Assembly (NCBI GenBank): GCA_964346395.1
Contig: CAYFUT010000052.1
Span: 1-18,483 of the forward strand
Source: CAYFUT01 sp964346395
GTDB taxonomy: Bacteria; Bacillota; Halanaerobiia; Halobacteroidales; Halobacteroidaceae
DNA: 18,483 nucleotides
Reading direction: 5' to 3'
The translations under genes and the position numbers were made by a program. The notes under the pieces are model-generated. The model worked only from the letters and a program-made list of their open reading frames with translations, was not told the origin of the DNA and made no database searches. Shown here in pieces: positions 1 through 7,037 of this stretch (position 1 is the stretch's first letter; each line of letters begins with the position of its first letter).

Positions 1-275
1 GCACCAATAATCATCAGAATTAACATCGGCGCCATTGCTATATTACAGCCGTGTAGGATAGCATCCTTAATTTCATCCCAGGTGAAACCGGAATACATTG
101 CTACTCCAGTAGCTACCAGAGAAGCAGAAATTAAAGTTATATGAATGGGAATGCTCAACCATAAAACAGAAACTCCCATGGAAACTACTAGATAAGCAAT
201 TACAAGTAATACCCCGACTAAACTAGGCGTCTTCTTCTCATCCAGGTTAAAATCTTTCTCAATTTCTTCACTCAT
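1..275 (-). CDS. nhaC: NhaC-type Na+/H+ antiporter family protein, N-terminal part only
   Basis: An open frame runs from the ATG at 273-275 to the left edge, giving 91 residues with no stop. It starts MSEEIEKDFNLDEKK, a charged cytoplasmic leader, followed by three hydrophobic segments at about residues 18-38, 43-61 and 78-91. The pattern (leader ending in KKTPSL, a WL..PIHI.L stretch, then YSGFTWDEI and a hydrophobic LILMIIG) matches the N-terminus of NhaC-family antiporters as I remember them. A strong ribosome site (AAGGGGG) lies 6 to 10 bases before the ATG. Known: NhaC members exchange Na+ for H+, or ion-coupled small molecules, across the cell membrane. Inferred: as the last visible gene of the lysine operon it could serve substrate or product exchange, or pH/Na+ balance. 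The C-terminal part lies outside the window, so the exact subfamily is open. Confidence 0.75.
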   Translation of the reverse strand, partial: MSEEIEKDFNLDEKKTPSLVGVLLVIAYLVVSMGVSVLWLSIPIHITLISASLVATGVAMYSGFTWDEIKDAILHGCNIAMAPMLILMIIG

Positions 276-300
276 TATTTACTTTCCCCCTTTGGTTGGT

Positions 301-426
301 TCAGTCTAAGTAGATTAGTGTCCATAAATTAGAGAGCAAAGTCTTAATTTGAATCAAATTAGCAGTTGCCTCCATAGCTCTTCGCCCCTTTGCATAATTT
401 TCATAATCTTGCCAATTTTCAATCAT
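301..426 (-). CDS. Possible small protein of 41 residues, unrecognised
   Basis: Between kamE and the antiporter gene, the ATG at 424-426 opens a 41-codon frame ending in TGA at 301-303. It reads MIENWQDYENYAKGRRAMEA and then a more hydrophobic tail ending LWTLIYLD. I do not recognise it. Its own ATG lacks a ribosome site. Upstream, a very strong site (GGGAGGTGATT, about 469-479) precedes a short frame from the GTG at 471-473 (VIDELELKAGYNQHPR). The stop of that frame overlaps this ATG as ATGA. The two pieces would join into one protein of about 57 residues by a single frameshift. So this may be a translationally coupled mini-gene, a frameshifted remnant or a sequencing error. It could also be chance, since the frame is short. 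Confidence 0.3.
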   Translation of the reverse strand: MIENWQDYENYAKGRRAMEATANLIQIKTLLSNLWTLIYLD

Positions 427-485
427 CTAGGGTGTTGGTTGTACCCTGCCTTTAACTCTAATTCATCAATCACCTCCCTATAAAA

Positions 486-1238
486 TTAACTTAATCCTCT
501 AGCAACTACTTCTTTAGCTATATAAGTAGCTACCTCTGGTGGTAAAGTACCATCTCCAAAACCAGCATCAAAACCTACTTCTGTGGCTAATTCATGATTA
601 ACCCGCGGGCCGCCGGCGACAACTAGCATTTCCTCTCTCAACCCTTCTGCTTCTATCAGTTCAATAAACTCAGTCATATTCTCAATATGGATATCTTTCT
701 GGGTTACTACTTGCGAAACCAATATTGCATCAGCATCTAACTCTACAGCCTGCGCAATTAACTCCTCATTAGGCACCTGACTGCCTAAATTATGAGCCTC
801 TATCTGCGGATATCTCTCTAACCCATATTCACCAGCATATCCTTTCATATTCATAATAGCATCCAAGCCGACAGTATGGGCATCAGTACCTGTACAGGCG
901 CCCACAACTACCAGTTCTCTGCCCACATTTTCTTTAATATAATCATTAACTTCATAATAATCCATTACCTCTATATTAACCTTTGGCACCTCAATTTCTG
1001 CCACATTAACTGTATGCTGGCAGCTGCCGTAAACTACAAAGAAACTGAAATTAGTTAAATCTTTCATATGAACTACTTCGGGATCTTCTAAGCCCATTTT
1101 AATAGCCAGTTTTTTAGCTGCTTCCTTAGCTTCATCATCAGCTGGAATTGGTAAGGTGAAACTCAACTGTACTTTTCCGTCATTCATTGTATCTCCATAC
1201 GGTTTTACTTTTGTTGAATCAACATCCACTTTCAACAC
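486..1238 (-). CDS. kamE: Lysine 5,6-aminomutase beta subunit, B12- and PLP-binding
   Basis: KamE is the small subunit of the adenosylcobalamin- and PLP-dependent enzyme that moves the terminal amino group of beta-lysine (or D-lysine) from C6 to C5. From the GTG at 1238 the protein is 250 residues. The conserved block KVKPYGDTMNDGKVQLSFTL is at about 11-30. The B12-binding motif DxHxxG is at 119-124, with His121 as the expected cobalt ligand. K132 in NMKGY aligns with Lys144 of the Clostridium sticklandii beta subunit, which holds PLP. The Rossmann-like B12 domain fills about 107-250. The start is uncertain. The frame stays open upstream into the N gap at 1249, and homologues have about 12 more residues. 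An alternative GTG at 1227-1229 has a well-spaced GAGGTG ribosome site. The gene follows kamD in the operon. Confidence 0.93.
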   Translation of the reverse strand: MLKVDVDSTKVKPYGDTMNDGKVQLSFTLPIPADDEAKEAAKKLAIKMGLEDPEVVHMKDLTNFSFFVVYGSCQHTVNVAEIEVPKVNIEVMDYYEVNDYIKENVGRELVVVGACTGTDAHTVGLDAIMNMKGYAGEYGLERYPQIEAHNLGSQVPNEELIAQAVELDADAILVSQVVTQKDIHIENMTEFIELIEAEGLREEMLVVAGGPRVNHELATEVGFDAGFGDGTLPPEVATYIAKEVVARGLS

Positions 1239-1248
1239 CTCACTTTTT

Positions 1249-1348
1249 NNNNNNNNNNNNNNNNNNNNNNNNNNNNNNNNNNNNNNNNNNNNNNNNNNNN
1301 NNNNNNNNNNNNNNNNNNNNNNNNNNNNNNNNNNNNNNNNNNNNNNNN
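1249..1348. other. Assembly gap, 100 N
   Basis: Exactly 100 unknown bases lie between the kamD stop (1352-1354) and the kamE start. A round 100 is the usual placeholder for a scaffold join of unknown length, so the true kamD-kamE spacing and the 5' end of kamE are not determined here. Apparent reading frames across it are meaningless. Confidence 0.98.
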
Positions 1349-1351
1349 CAA

Positions 1352-2911
1352 TTAAGTAAGTTCCTGCTTCATAATTTCTAAAAATGGATTGTAATAATCA
1401 GCACCTTTTTCAATTACTCCTTCGGCTCCTTTACCGCCATCTTTAGCTCGTTTAACGCCGGCAAATATTCCTTCGGCAATAGCTTCCTTTAAACCTTTAG
1501 TTTCAATTTCTTCTAATAGTTCTACTACTTCTCCTAGCACCTTATTAGCTCTATTCTGAATTATCCCGCCCTCTTTAAACTCAATTTCAGCTCCTAAATT
1601 ACGGGCATTATTCATCACATACTGCGCATTTTCAACACTTAAAGCTCTATCATGTAAGAAAGGAGTATGAATTGCCTCGGTTAACATTCCCAACAGCTGG
1701 ATTCCTTGCCCTGTCATCACAGAAGCTAAATTAAACATTGCATCCTGAATATGCCCCTTGAAAATATCCCCCGTCATATATTTAGTCGGCGGCATATACT
1801 TCAGCGGTGAATTAGGGAAAATCTGTCTTAACATCTGCGCCTGAGCTACTTCATATAAAAATCCATTTTCTAAGTCAGGATTCATTTCAAATGCATGTCC
1901 CAATCCCAATTGTTCTTCTTTTAGGCCCGCCTGCAAGCCCATCTGTTCATTAATAAAATCAGATGCTAAAACTGTATGCGCTTCTTCATATGCATCAGCA
2001 GTAGTTAAGTAATTATCTTCTCCCGTATTGATGACTACTCCCGCATAAGCATTGATCATTCGGGAAAAATATTGATCAATAAAAGTTCGTTCCATATTAA
2101 TATCTCTAAATAAAATTCCATACATAGCATCATTCAACATCATATCTAATCTTTCTAGAGCTCCCATAGCAGCAATCTCCGGCATACACAACCCAGAACA
2201 ATAATTAACTAATTGAATATAACGACCCACTTCTTCTCCTACCTCATCTAAAGCTTCCCGCATAATTCGAAAGTTCTCTTGCGTAGCATAGGTACCGCCG
2301 AATCCTTCGGTAGTAGCTCCATAAGGAACATAATCCAGCAAACTCTGCCCAGTAGTTCTAATAACTGCTACAATATCGGCCCCCTGGCGGGCAGCTGCTT
2401 TGGCCTGTTCTATATCCTCGTAAATATTACCCGTAGCTACAATTACATATAACTGCGGTTTCGGTCCTTCACCTAATTCTTCCTTCAAATCTTTTCTTTT
2501 CTGCCGATTTCCTTTGATCACATCAGTCATTTCCTGAGCTGCTTCATCAATTACCTTTTTTATTTGTCCACTATCCTGCAGCGGAAGCTCAGTTAAATTT
2601 ATATTTCCTTTGCCTACTTCTTCAGCTATTTCCTGCGCAGTTAAATCATGATAAACCATAGCATTTCCTAACCAGAACGCAATACCTCTATCTAACTCTC
2701 CAGCCGCTTTAACTTGGTCTACCACCACATTCGGCAGCGGTACCTCCTGATTATCAATACCGTCAATTCCAAATAATCTAGCTACTGTTCTTTCTACAGT
2801 AGTAGTGGTATGCAGATCAATTTCTTGCTGAATATCAGTAGCTATTTCCCGAGCGGCATTTCTTGCTCGCTCCACTTTATTCTCTTCCAAATCTAACATC
2901 TCTCTTGCCAT
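1352..2911 (-). CDS. kamD: Lysine 5,6-aminomutase alpha subunit
   Basis: KamD is the large TIM-barrel subunit that, with KamE, carries out the radical 1,2-amino shift on beta-lysine to give 3,5-diaminohexanoate. The chain is about 520 residues, like the C. sticklandii subunit. Family features visible in the translation include DLHTTTTVERTVARLFGIDG near the N-terminus, QLVNYCSGLCMPEIAAMGAL and MYGILFRDINMERTFIDQYF in the barrel core, and a C-terminal NPFLEIMKQEL. It is a separate gene from the B12 subunit. This separates it from D-ornithine 4,5-aminomutase, where the large OraE chain carries the B12 domain. I place the start at the ATG 2909-2911, about 9 bases after AAAGGAGGA. A GTG at 2918-2920 overlaps the kamC stop but sits too close to that site. 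The 3' end abuts the assembly gap. Confidence 0.94.
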   Translation of the reverse strand: MAREMLDLEENKVERARNAAREIATDIQQEIDLHTTTTVERTVARLFGIDGIDNQEVPLPNVVVDQVKAAGELDRGIAFWLGNAMVYHDLTAQEIAEEVGKGNINLTELPLQDSGQIKKVIDEAAQEMTDVIKGNRQKRKDLKEELGEGPKPQLYVIVATGNIYEDIEQAKAAARQGADIVAVIRTTGQSLLDYVPYGATTEGFGGTYATQENFRIMREALDEVGEEVGRYIQLVNYCSGLCMPEIAAMGALERLDMMLNDAMYGILFRDINMERTFIDQYFSRMINAYAGVVINTGEDNYLTTADAYEEAHTVLASDFINEQMGLQAGLKEEQLGLGHAFEMNPDLENGFLYEVAQAQMLRQIFPNSPLKYMPPTKYMTGDIFKGHIQDAMFNLASVMTGQGIQLLGMLTEAIHTPFLHDRALSVENAQYVMNNARNLGAEIEFKEGGIIQNRANKVLGEVVELLEEIETKGLKEAIAEGIFAGVKRAKDGGKGAEGVIEKGADYYNPFLEIMKQELT

Positions 2912-2916
2912 CTCAC

Positions 2917-4557
2917 TCACTCCTCCTTTGATTCAAACTCACTAGTTAGTATTTCCTGAGCAGTAGATAAAATTTCTTCATCAAATCCTAAAATTTCAGC
3001 AACCTGCAAAGCATCATGCGGAATATCTTGTTCGGGATCAGCCGGCTGTAGCTCATAATCCATACATTTATTTAATAATTTAACACCCTGCTGTTTAATT
3101 AAATCTTTAAATTCAGTTAATTTAGCTTCATCTAATCCCTTAACCTGCAGATGGCGTACATTCAAGTTTACAGCTAACCGCTCAAAATGAGTGGTAAATG
3201 CTGACATAGAATTCATGGTCTCTAATTTTTCTATAATTGCTGCTGCTATCGCATAACCTTCTTTAGGATTTGTCCCGTGAGCAACTTCATCTATTAAAAT
3301 CAATCCTGACTGGCTAGCTACCGCAACTACTTCTTTTAAATTATTGATTTCAGTCCCAAAAGTACTTAACCCACTGGCCAACGTATCACTAGTTACAGAA
3401 AAATAAACAAAATTCCGTAAACTAAACTGCAAACTAGCTGCTGGTATAAACAGCCCATACTGAGCCATTACTATCAATAAACCTATTAATTTTAAGCTGA
3501 CTGTCTTGCCGCCCATATTAGGTCCCGTAATTAAAGTTGAACCCTGTTTAAGCCTAACATCAATTGGCGTAAATTCTAAATTTTCTGCTGCCAGTTCTTC
3601 TTCTACTACTAAATGACGCCCCGCCTTAATTTCAATTTTATCTTTCTGGATTAGCTGAGGTCTTACGCTATCAGTCTCGTAAGCAAATTCAGCCTTGGCA
3701 ATTAATAAATCTAAATAGCCTATCTTCTCTAAATTAGCTAACAATTCTTCAGCCTGGCACCCGATTTGTTCGGTTAATTTTCTTCTTACTTTCTGTTTGC
3801 AGATCTCTTCTTTTGTTTTCAGCTTTTTCTTCTCTTCTTTTAGTTCTAAAATCTGTTGATTAGACTTTAATTTAAAAGTAACAGTAGCAAAATTTTCTCT
3901 AACTAAACTAATCTGCGGTTTCGACTCTAATTTTTCTATTAACTCTTCATCATTTTTACTAACATTTATTTCTTCATTGATAGGCACCGGTCGCTTAATT
4001 AAAGTTTCGATTTCCTCCGCCTGTGCTTGTTGTAAGTTCAATAATTGATTATCTATTTTCTTCTTTTCTGCTCGTATCTCGATTAATTCTTCTGAGTATT
4101 CATCAGCTAAATAAAAACTATCTTTTTTATTTTGACCTATATCTAATAAATCAATCAGGTCAGGAAAAACTGCAAGTTCCCCCGCATAAATTTCATTTAA
4201 CTGTAACTGACCAATTATTTGACTTAATTTTTCAATCTGGTCTAATAACTTTTTGATTTCAAATAACTCCACATCATCCAGAACACTGCCTCTATTAGTC
4301 CGCTTTACTGTACCTCTTATATCCTTAACTTCCTGTAAGATATCTTTTATCTGCTCAATTTCTGCCCGCTGATCAGCAAATTTACTATACACCAATTCCA
4401 GATTATTAAGTTCTGTTCTTAATTCTTCTTCTTCCTCTTTTACAAACGGAGTTACCTGTTTTTTAGCCACTACTCCTAATTGAGAGGAAGGGCTAATTCT
4501 ACTCCAAATAGTGCTAAAACCTAAACTATCACTAATGGTTGGCTGTAAAAACTTCAA
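2917..4557 (-). CDS. kamC: MutS-like ATPase, probable lysine 5,6-aminomutase reactivase subunit KamC
   Basis: The 546-residue protein has a charged, coiled-coil-rich N-terminal two thirds (about 40-280) and a C-terminal MutS-type ABC ATPase. Walker A GPNMGGKT is at 345-352, Walker B LILIDEVAHGTNP at 419-431 and the TTHF switch at 455-458. The N-terminal DNA-reading domains of true MutS are absent, so it is not a mismatch repair protein. Lysine-fermentation clusters carry such a gene as kamC. Database annotation, from memory, calls it the ATPase of the aminomutase reactivase, which would exchange damaged cobalamin using ATP. Position between kamB and kamD supports this. It starts with TTG at 4555-4557, nine bases after AAAGGAG, overlaps the kamB end by 26 bases, and its stop lies just before the kamD start. 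A direct role is inferred, not shown by the sequence. Confidence 0.85.
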   Translation of the reverse strand: MKFLQPTISDSLGFSTIWSRISPSSQLGVVAKKQVTPFVKEEEEELRTELNNLELVYSKFADQRAEIEQIKDILQEVKDIRGTVKRTNRGSVLDDVELFEIKKLLDQIEKLSQIIGQLQLNEIYAGELAVFPDLIDLLDIGQNKKDSFYLADEYSEELIEIRAEKKKIDNQLLNLQQAQAEEIETLIKRPVPINEEINVSKNDEELIEKLESKPQISLVRENFATVTFKLKSNQQILELKEEKKKLKTKEEICKQKVRRKLTEQIGCQAEELLANLEKIGYLDLLIAKAEFAYETDSVRPQLIQKDKIEIKAGRHLVVEEELAAENLEFTPIDVRLKQGSTLITGPNMGGKTVSLKLIGLLIVMAQYGLFIPAASLQFSLRNFVYFSVTSDTLASGLSTFGTEINNLKEVVAVASQSGLILIDEVAHGTNPKEGYAIAAAIIEKLETMNSMSAFTTHFERLAVNLNVRHLQVKGLDEAKLTEFKDLIKQQGVKLLNKCMDYELQPADPEQDIPHDALQVAEILGFDEEILSTAQEILTSEFESKEE

Positions 4558-5632
4558 TATCTTTAACTCCTTTCTGCCCGTACATCTTACCTAACTTTAT
4601 CTCATAAACTGGAATTGGCCTAGCTAACTTTCCAATTTCTGTTAGCAAGTCAACTGGGTTTAAGGAACTCCCGACTGGAGAAAAAGGATTGACCGTAACT
4701 CCAACTAAATCAACTTCTTGCTTAACTTTTAAATTGCCGCCTAAACTTTTAAATCGATTATAAAGTCTTCGGGACAAGAATATATGAGTAGCATCATTTA
4801 CTATTAACTCAATCTGATCTAAATTGTCTACCCTAGCCATTAGTTTTTTTACAATACTATCTACTAATGCCCCCTCGAAGACAACTGCTTTAGTTGCCTG
4901 CGTAATTTGTTCGGTGATTTTTGTTAAATTGTTAATAGCTGTCTTAACGTCGGGAATTACTGGCTTATACTGTTGACCATCATCTTGTTCCTCTATGATT
5001 GTCACTTTATTTTTTTTACTTACTTCTCCAGCCAACTGCTGTAAAGTTTCATCATCACTAGTAGATAAGTTGAATAATTCTATCTGAAAAGCAGTTTTAT
5101 CCACTATCGTGGACAGCTGTTCGCCGATAACTGCTCCGGTAGCCAGAATAGTTCCTTCCGTTAACGTAGGGGCGGCTAGTGATTTTCTGTTGAGTGCTCC
5201 ATCAATCAATACTAAATCTGCTCCTAAAGCCAATAGTTTTTCTTTAACTTGCTGTAATTGCTGTTTAGTACTAGGTCCACTGATTTGAACAAATCCTGCT
5301 TCCTGACTGCGAACAATTATTATTTCCCCCAGTGGAGTATTAAACTCAGTTCTTTCTATAATTTCAAAATTTAATCTGCTTTTCTGCAGCAGATCCTTAG
5401 CTATTCCTAACAGCGTATTAGCCGGGATATGAATGCGAGGTTTATCAGTGTTCGTCACTACATCTTCCTCTTCTCCATCCCGGCCAATGGAAGTAAGGCC
5501 TAACGCTACCTGCTTACAGCCGCCTAATTGGATTAAATGATTCAAAGTAGCTGTCTTGCCGGCATTTTTGGCCATCCCCACAATCGAAACTGTTTTTAAT
5601 TCTTTATTTAAAATTTCAGTCAGTAAATTCAT
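4532..5632 (-). CDS. kamB: P-loop protein KamB, probable lysine 5,6-aminomutase reactivase subunit
   Basis: The 366-residue protein starts MNLLTEILNKELKTVSIVGM and continues into a P-loop-like motif, GMAKNAGKT (19-27). This has five rather than four residues between the glycine and GKT, recalling MobB-like nucleotide-binding loops. A second conserved-looking stretch, LGADLVLIDGALNRKSLA (about 137-154), could supply the Mg-binding Asp. No membrane segment or signal peptide is visible, so it should be cytosolic. Genes of this type sit next to the MutS-like kamC in lysine-fermentation clusters, and the pair is annotated as the reactivase of lysine 5,6-aminomutase. The partnership is supported here by the 26-base overlap with kamC. 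The ATG at 5630-5632 follows a GAGGTTG ribosome site 5 bases upstream. The identification rests on context plus remembered family sequence; the biochemical step is inferred. Confidence 0.82.
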   Translation of the reverse strand: MNLLTEILNKELKTVSIVGMAKNAGKTATLNHLIQLGGCKQVALGLTSIGRDGEEEDVVTNTDKPRIHIPANTLLGIAKDLLQKSRLNFEIIERTEFNTPLGEIIIVRSQEAGFVQISGPSTKQQLQQVKEKLLALGADLVLIDGALNRKSLAAPTLTEGTILATGAVIGEQLSTIVDKTAFQIELFNLSTSDDETLQQLAGEVSKKNKVTIIEEQDDGQQYKPVIPDVKTAINNLTKITEQITQATKAVVFEGALVDSIVKKLMARVDNLDQIELIVNDATHIFLSRRLYNRFKSLGGNLKVKQEVDLVGVTVNPFSPVGSSLNPVDLLTEIGKLARPIPVYEIKLGKMYGQKGVKDIEVFTANH

Positions 5633-5653
5633 TTAATCAACCTCAATTATAAG

Positions 5654-6688
5654 TTAAATATAAATTTTTTCAAATAACTCTTTAATTGCTTTATTTTCTC
5701 TTAATACCTGTAACGCAATCTGCGCGTGGTCTTTTGTATAACCATTACCAATAATCATATCTGTATCTTTACCTACTCCTTCAGCTCCTAAAGCAGCAGC
5801 AGTAAAGCTAGTCGCCATACTGAAGAAGTAAACTTGACCATCATCTTTAGTCGCCAAAATACAGCTCATTTCCGTCTTAGGGATATTAACACAGTTAATA
5901 GTTAAATCTACTAATTCCCCGTCAGTAACTTCTTGCACTTTGTCCAGTACTTCGGGCGATTTAGTAGCATCAGCTTGAATTATTTCATCAGCTAAACCTA
6001 ATTCCTTAACTCGCTGACAACCTTCTTGACTATATTCTAAAGCAATAACTTTCCCAGCTACTCCTACCCGCTTTTTAGCTTCATGCAGACATAAAGTACC
6101 TGACTTTCCTCCGGCCCCAATAATCAACACATTATCTCCGGGCTCTACTAACTTAGCAGTCTGAGCGGGTGCTCCTGCCACATCTAAAACTGCCAAAGCC
6201 AAATTCTGCGGCATATCCTGCGGCAACTTAGCATAAATTCCACTTGCAAATAGAACTGCCTTACCTTTAATATCCACCTGATCAGTTTCTGATCTGATTT
6301 CTAAAATTTCATCAATTACTAAAGGAGTTAGTGATAAAGATACTAAAGTAGCTATCTTATCTCCTACTTTTAAATCAACCTTATCCTGCAGTTTGGGCCC
6401 GATTTCTTCAACTTCCCCGACTAACATACCTCCCGAGCCTGTTACTGGATTATGATGCTTGCCTCGATCAGCAACAATTCCTTTCATGATTTCAGCTATT
6501 TTTTCTTTATCTCCGCCCGCTTCTTCCTTTATCTGCGTAAAACTAGCGGAATCAATATTCAAAGTCTTGACCTCAATTAAAATTTCATTGTCATAAATAT
6601 CCATACTGTTATCAATCTTATCTGCTGGCTGCGGTAAAACTCCTTCTGGTTCGATAACTCGATGGATCCCGTACTTATCCCCTGTCAT
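5654..6688 (-). CDS. kdd: L-erythro-3,5-diaminohexanoate dehydrogenase
   Basis: Kdd oxidatively deaminates 3,5-diaminohexanoate, the product of KamDE, to 5-amino-3-oxohexanoate with NAD(P)+ in the cytosol. The 344-residue protein starts MTGDKYGIHRVIEPEGVLPQ, the family's typical N-terminus. It contains NIDSASFTQIKEEAGGD (44-60) and NPVTGSGGML (80-89). A medium-chain-dehydrogenase-like nucleotide fold follows, with the glycine-rich loop GAGGKSG at 191-197. Length and motifs agree with the C. sticklandii enzyme. It is the first gene of the operon: a sigma-54 promoter lies about 53 bases before its ATG (6686-6688), and kamB starts 22 bases after its stop. The ribosome site is GGGTGGT, imperfect but well placed. 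No truncation or frameshift is seen. Confidence 0.93.
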   Translation of the reverse strand: MTGDKYGIHRVIEPEGVLPQPADKIDNSMDIYDNEILIEVKTLNIDSASFTQIKEEAGGDKEKIAEIMKGIVADRGKHHNPVTGSGGMLVGEVEEIGPKLQDKVDLKVGDKIATLVSLSLTPLVIDEILEIRSETDQVDIKGKAVLFASGIYAKLPQDMPQNLALAVLDVAGAPAQTAKLVEPGDNVLIIGAGGKSGTLCLHEAKKRVGVAGKVIALEYSQEGCQRVKELGLADEIIQADATKSPEVLDKVQEVTDGELVDLTINCVNIPKTEMSCILATKDDGQVYFFSMATSFTAAALGAEGVGKDTDMIIGNGYTKDHAQIALQVLRENKAIKELFEKIYI

Positions 6689-6740
6689 AAATTACCACCC
6701 ATCCTTTTATAATTTTTTATTGTTTTCACCTATATTATGA

Positions 6741-6757
6741 TGCAACTTTCATACCAA
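6741..6757 (-). promoter_or_regulatory. Sigma-54 (-24/-12) promoter of kdd-kamBCDE
   Basis: On the minus strand the sequence reads TTGGTATGAAAGTTGCA. It has GG at -24, GC at -12, exactly ten bases between them, and the TTGCA of the -12 box intact, against the consensus TTGGCACGN4TTGCW. Only two positions of the -24 box differ. The transcript should start near 6731 and leave a leader of about 42 bases before the kdd ATG. A sigma-54 activator gene and rpoN lie directly upstream, which makes a chance match unlikely. Confidence 0.87.
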
Positions 6758-6923
6758 AACAACAAAAAATAAGAAAAATATATTTTTTTGTTGTTTCCCG
6801 CCCATTTGTTAACTAAATTATTTTTATTCTTCCTTATATTTTCTCAAAAATTAGTTTAAAACTTGTAATTTAATAGTTTGAATTCATATTATTAGAAATA
6901 AAAAAACTTTCATGGCTGCTGTT

Positions 6924-6939
6924 GATACAATTTTGTATC
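6924..6939. promoter_or_regulatory. Upstream activator palindrome 1
   Basis: The perfect 16-base palindrome GATACAATTTTGTATC is centred about 200 bases upstream of the predicted sigma-54 start. Within it the arrangement TGATACA-N4-TGTATC matches palindrome 2, so both are probably bound by the same dimer, most simply the Fis-like HTH of the neighbouring activator. The two centres are 80 bases apart. Confidence 0.75.
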
Positions 6940-6998
6940 GGGAAACAGGGGAACTTTTAAAACTAACCCCCTTCAAGCCCCAAACAAAAGTAAAATAC

Positions 6999-7024
6999 CC
7001 CCTGATACATTTCTGTATCAGGGG
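6999..7024. promoter_or_regulatory. Upstream activator palindrome 2, also a possible terminator
   Basis: Eleven-base arms CCCCTGATACA and TGTATCAGGGG flank a 4-base centre, about 280 bases upstream of the predicted start. The core TGATACA-N4-TGTATCA repeats that of palindrome 1. It lies 13 bases past the stop of the activator gene. Read on the minus strand it forms a strong hairpin with a GAAA loop followed by GTATTTTACTTTTG, so it may also end the activator transcript. The two roles are not exclusive. Confidence 0.7.
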
Positions 7025-7037
7025 ATACAATAATGAA

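Larger units (their letters stand above)
6689..7037. other. Regulatory intergenic region upstream of the lysine operon
   Basis: These 349 bases hold no gene. They contain the sigma-54 promoter (6741-6757), an AT-rich stretch from about 6760 to 6915 that could bend easily, and two palindromes sharing TGATACA half-sites (6924-6939 and 6999-7024). A further GATACA half-site is at 7024-7029. Together they look like an enhancer, a loop and a promoter. Confidence 0.8.

Noticed and set aside
1156..1381. Plus-strand open frames across the N run
   Set aside because: They read through unknown bases and lie antisense to kamE and kamD.
1352..2911. D-ornithine 4,5-aminomutase (OraE)
   Set aside because: OraE is a longer chain that contains the B12 domain, whereas here the B12 domain is the separate kamE and the neighbour is kdd.
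2917..4557. Mismatch repair protein MutS or MutS2
   Set aside because: Only the ATPase part is shared. The mismatch-binding domains and the Smr domain of MutS2 are missing, and the gene overlaps kamB and abuts kamD.
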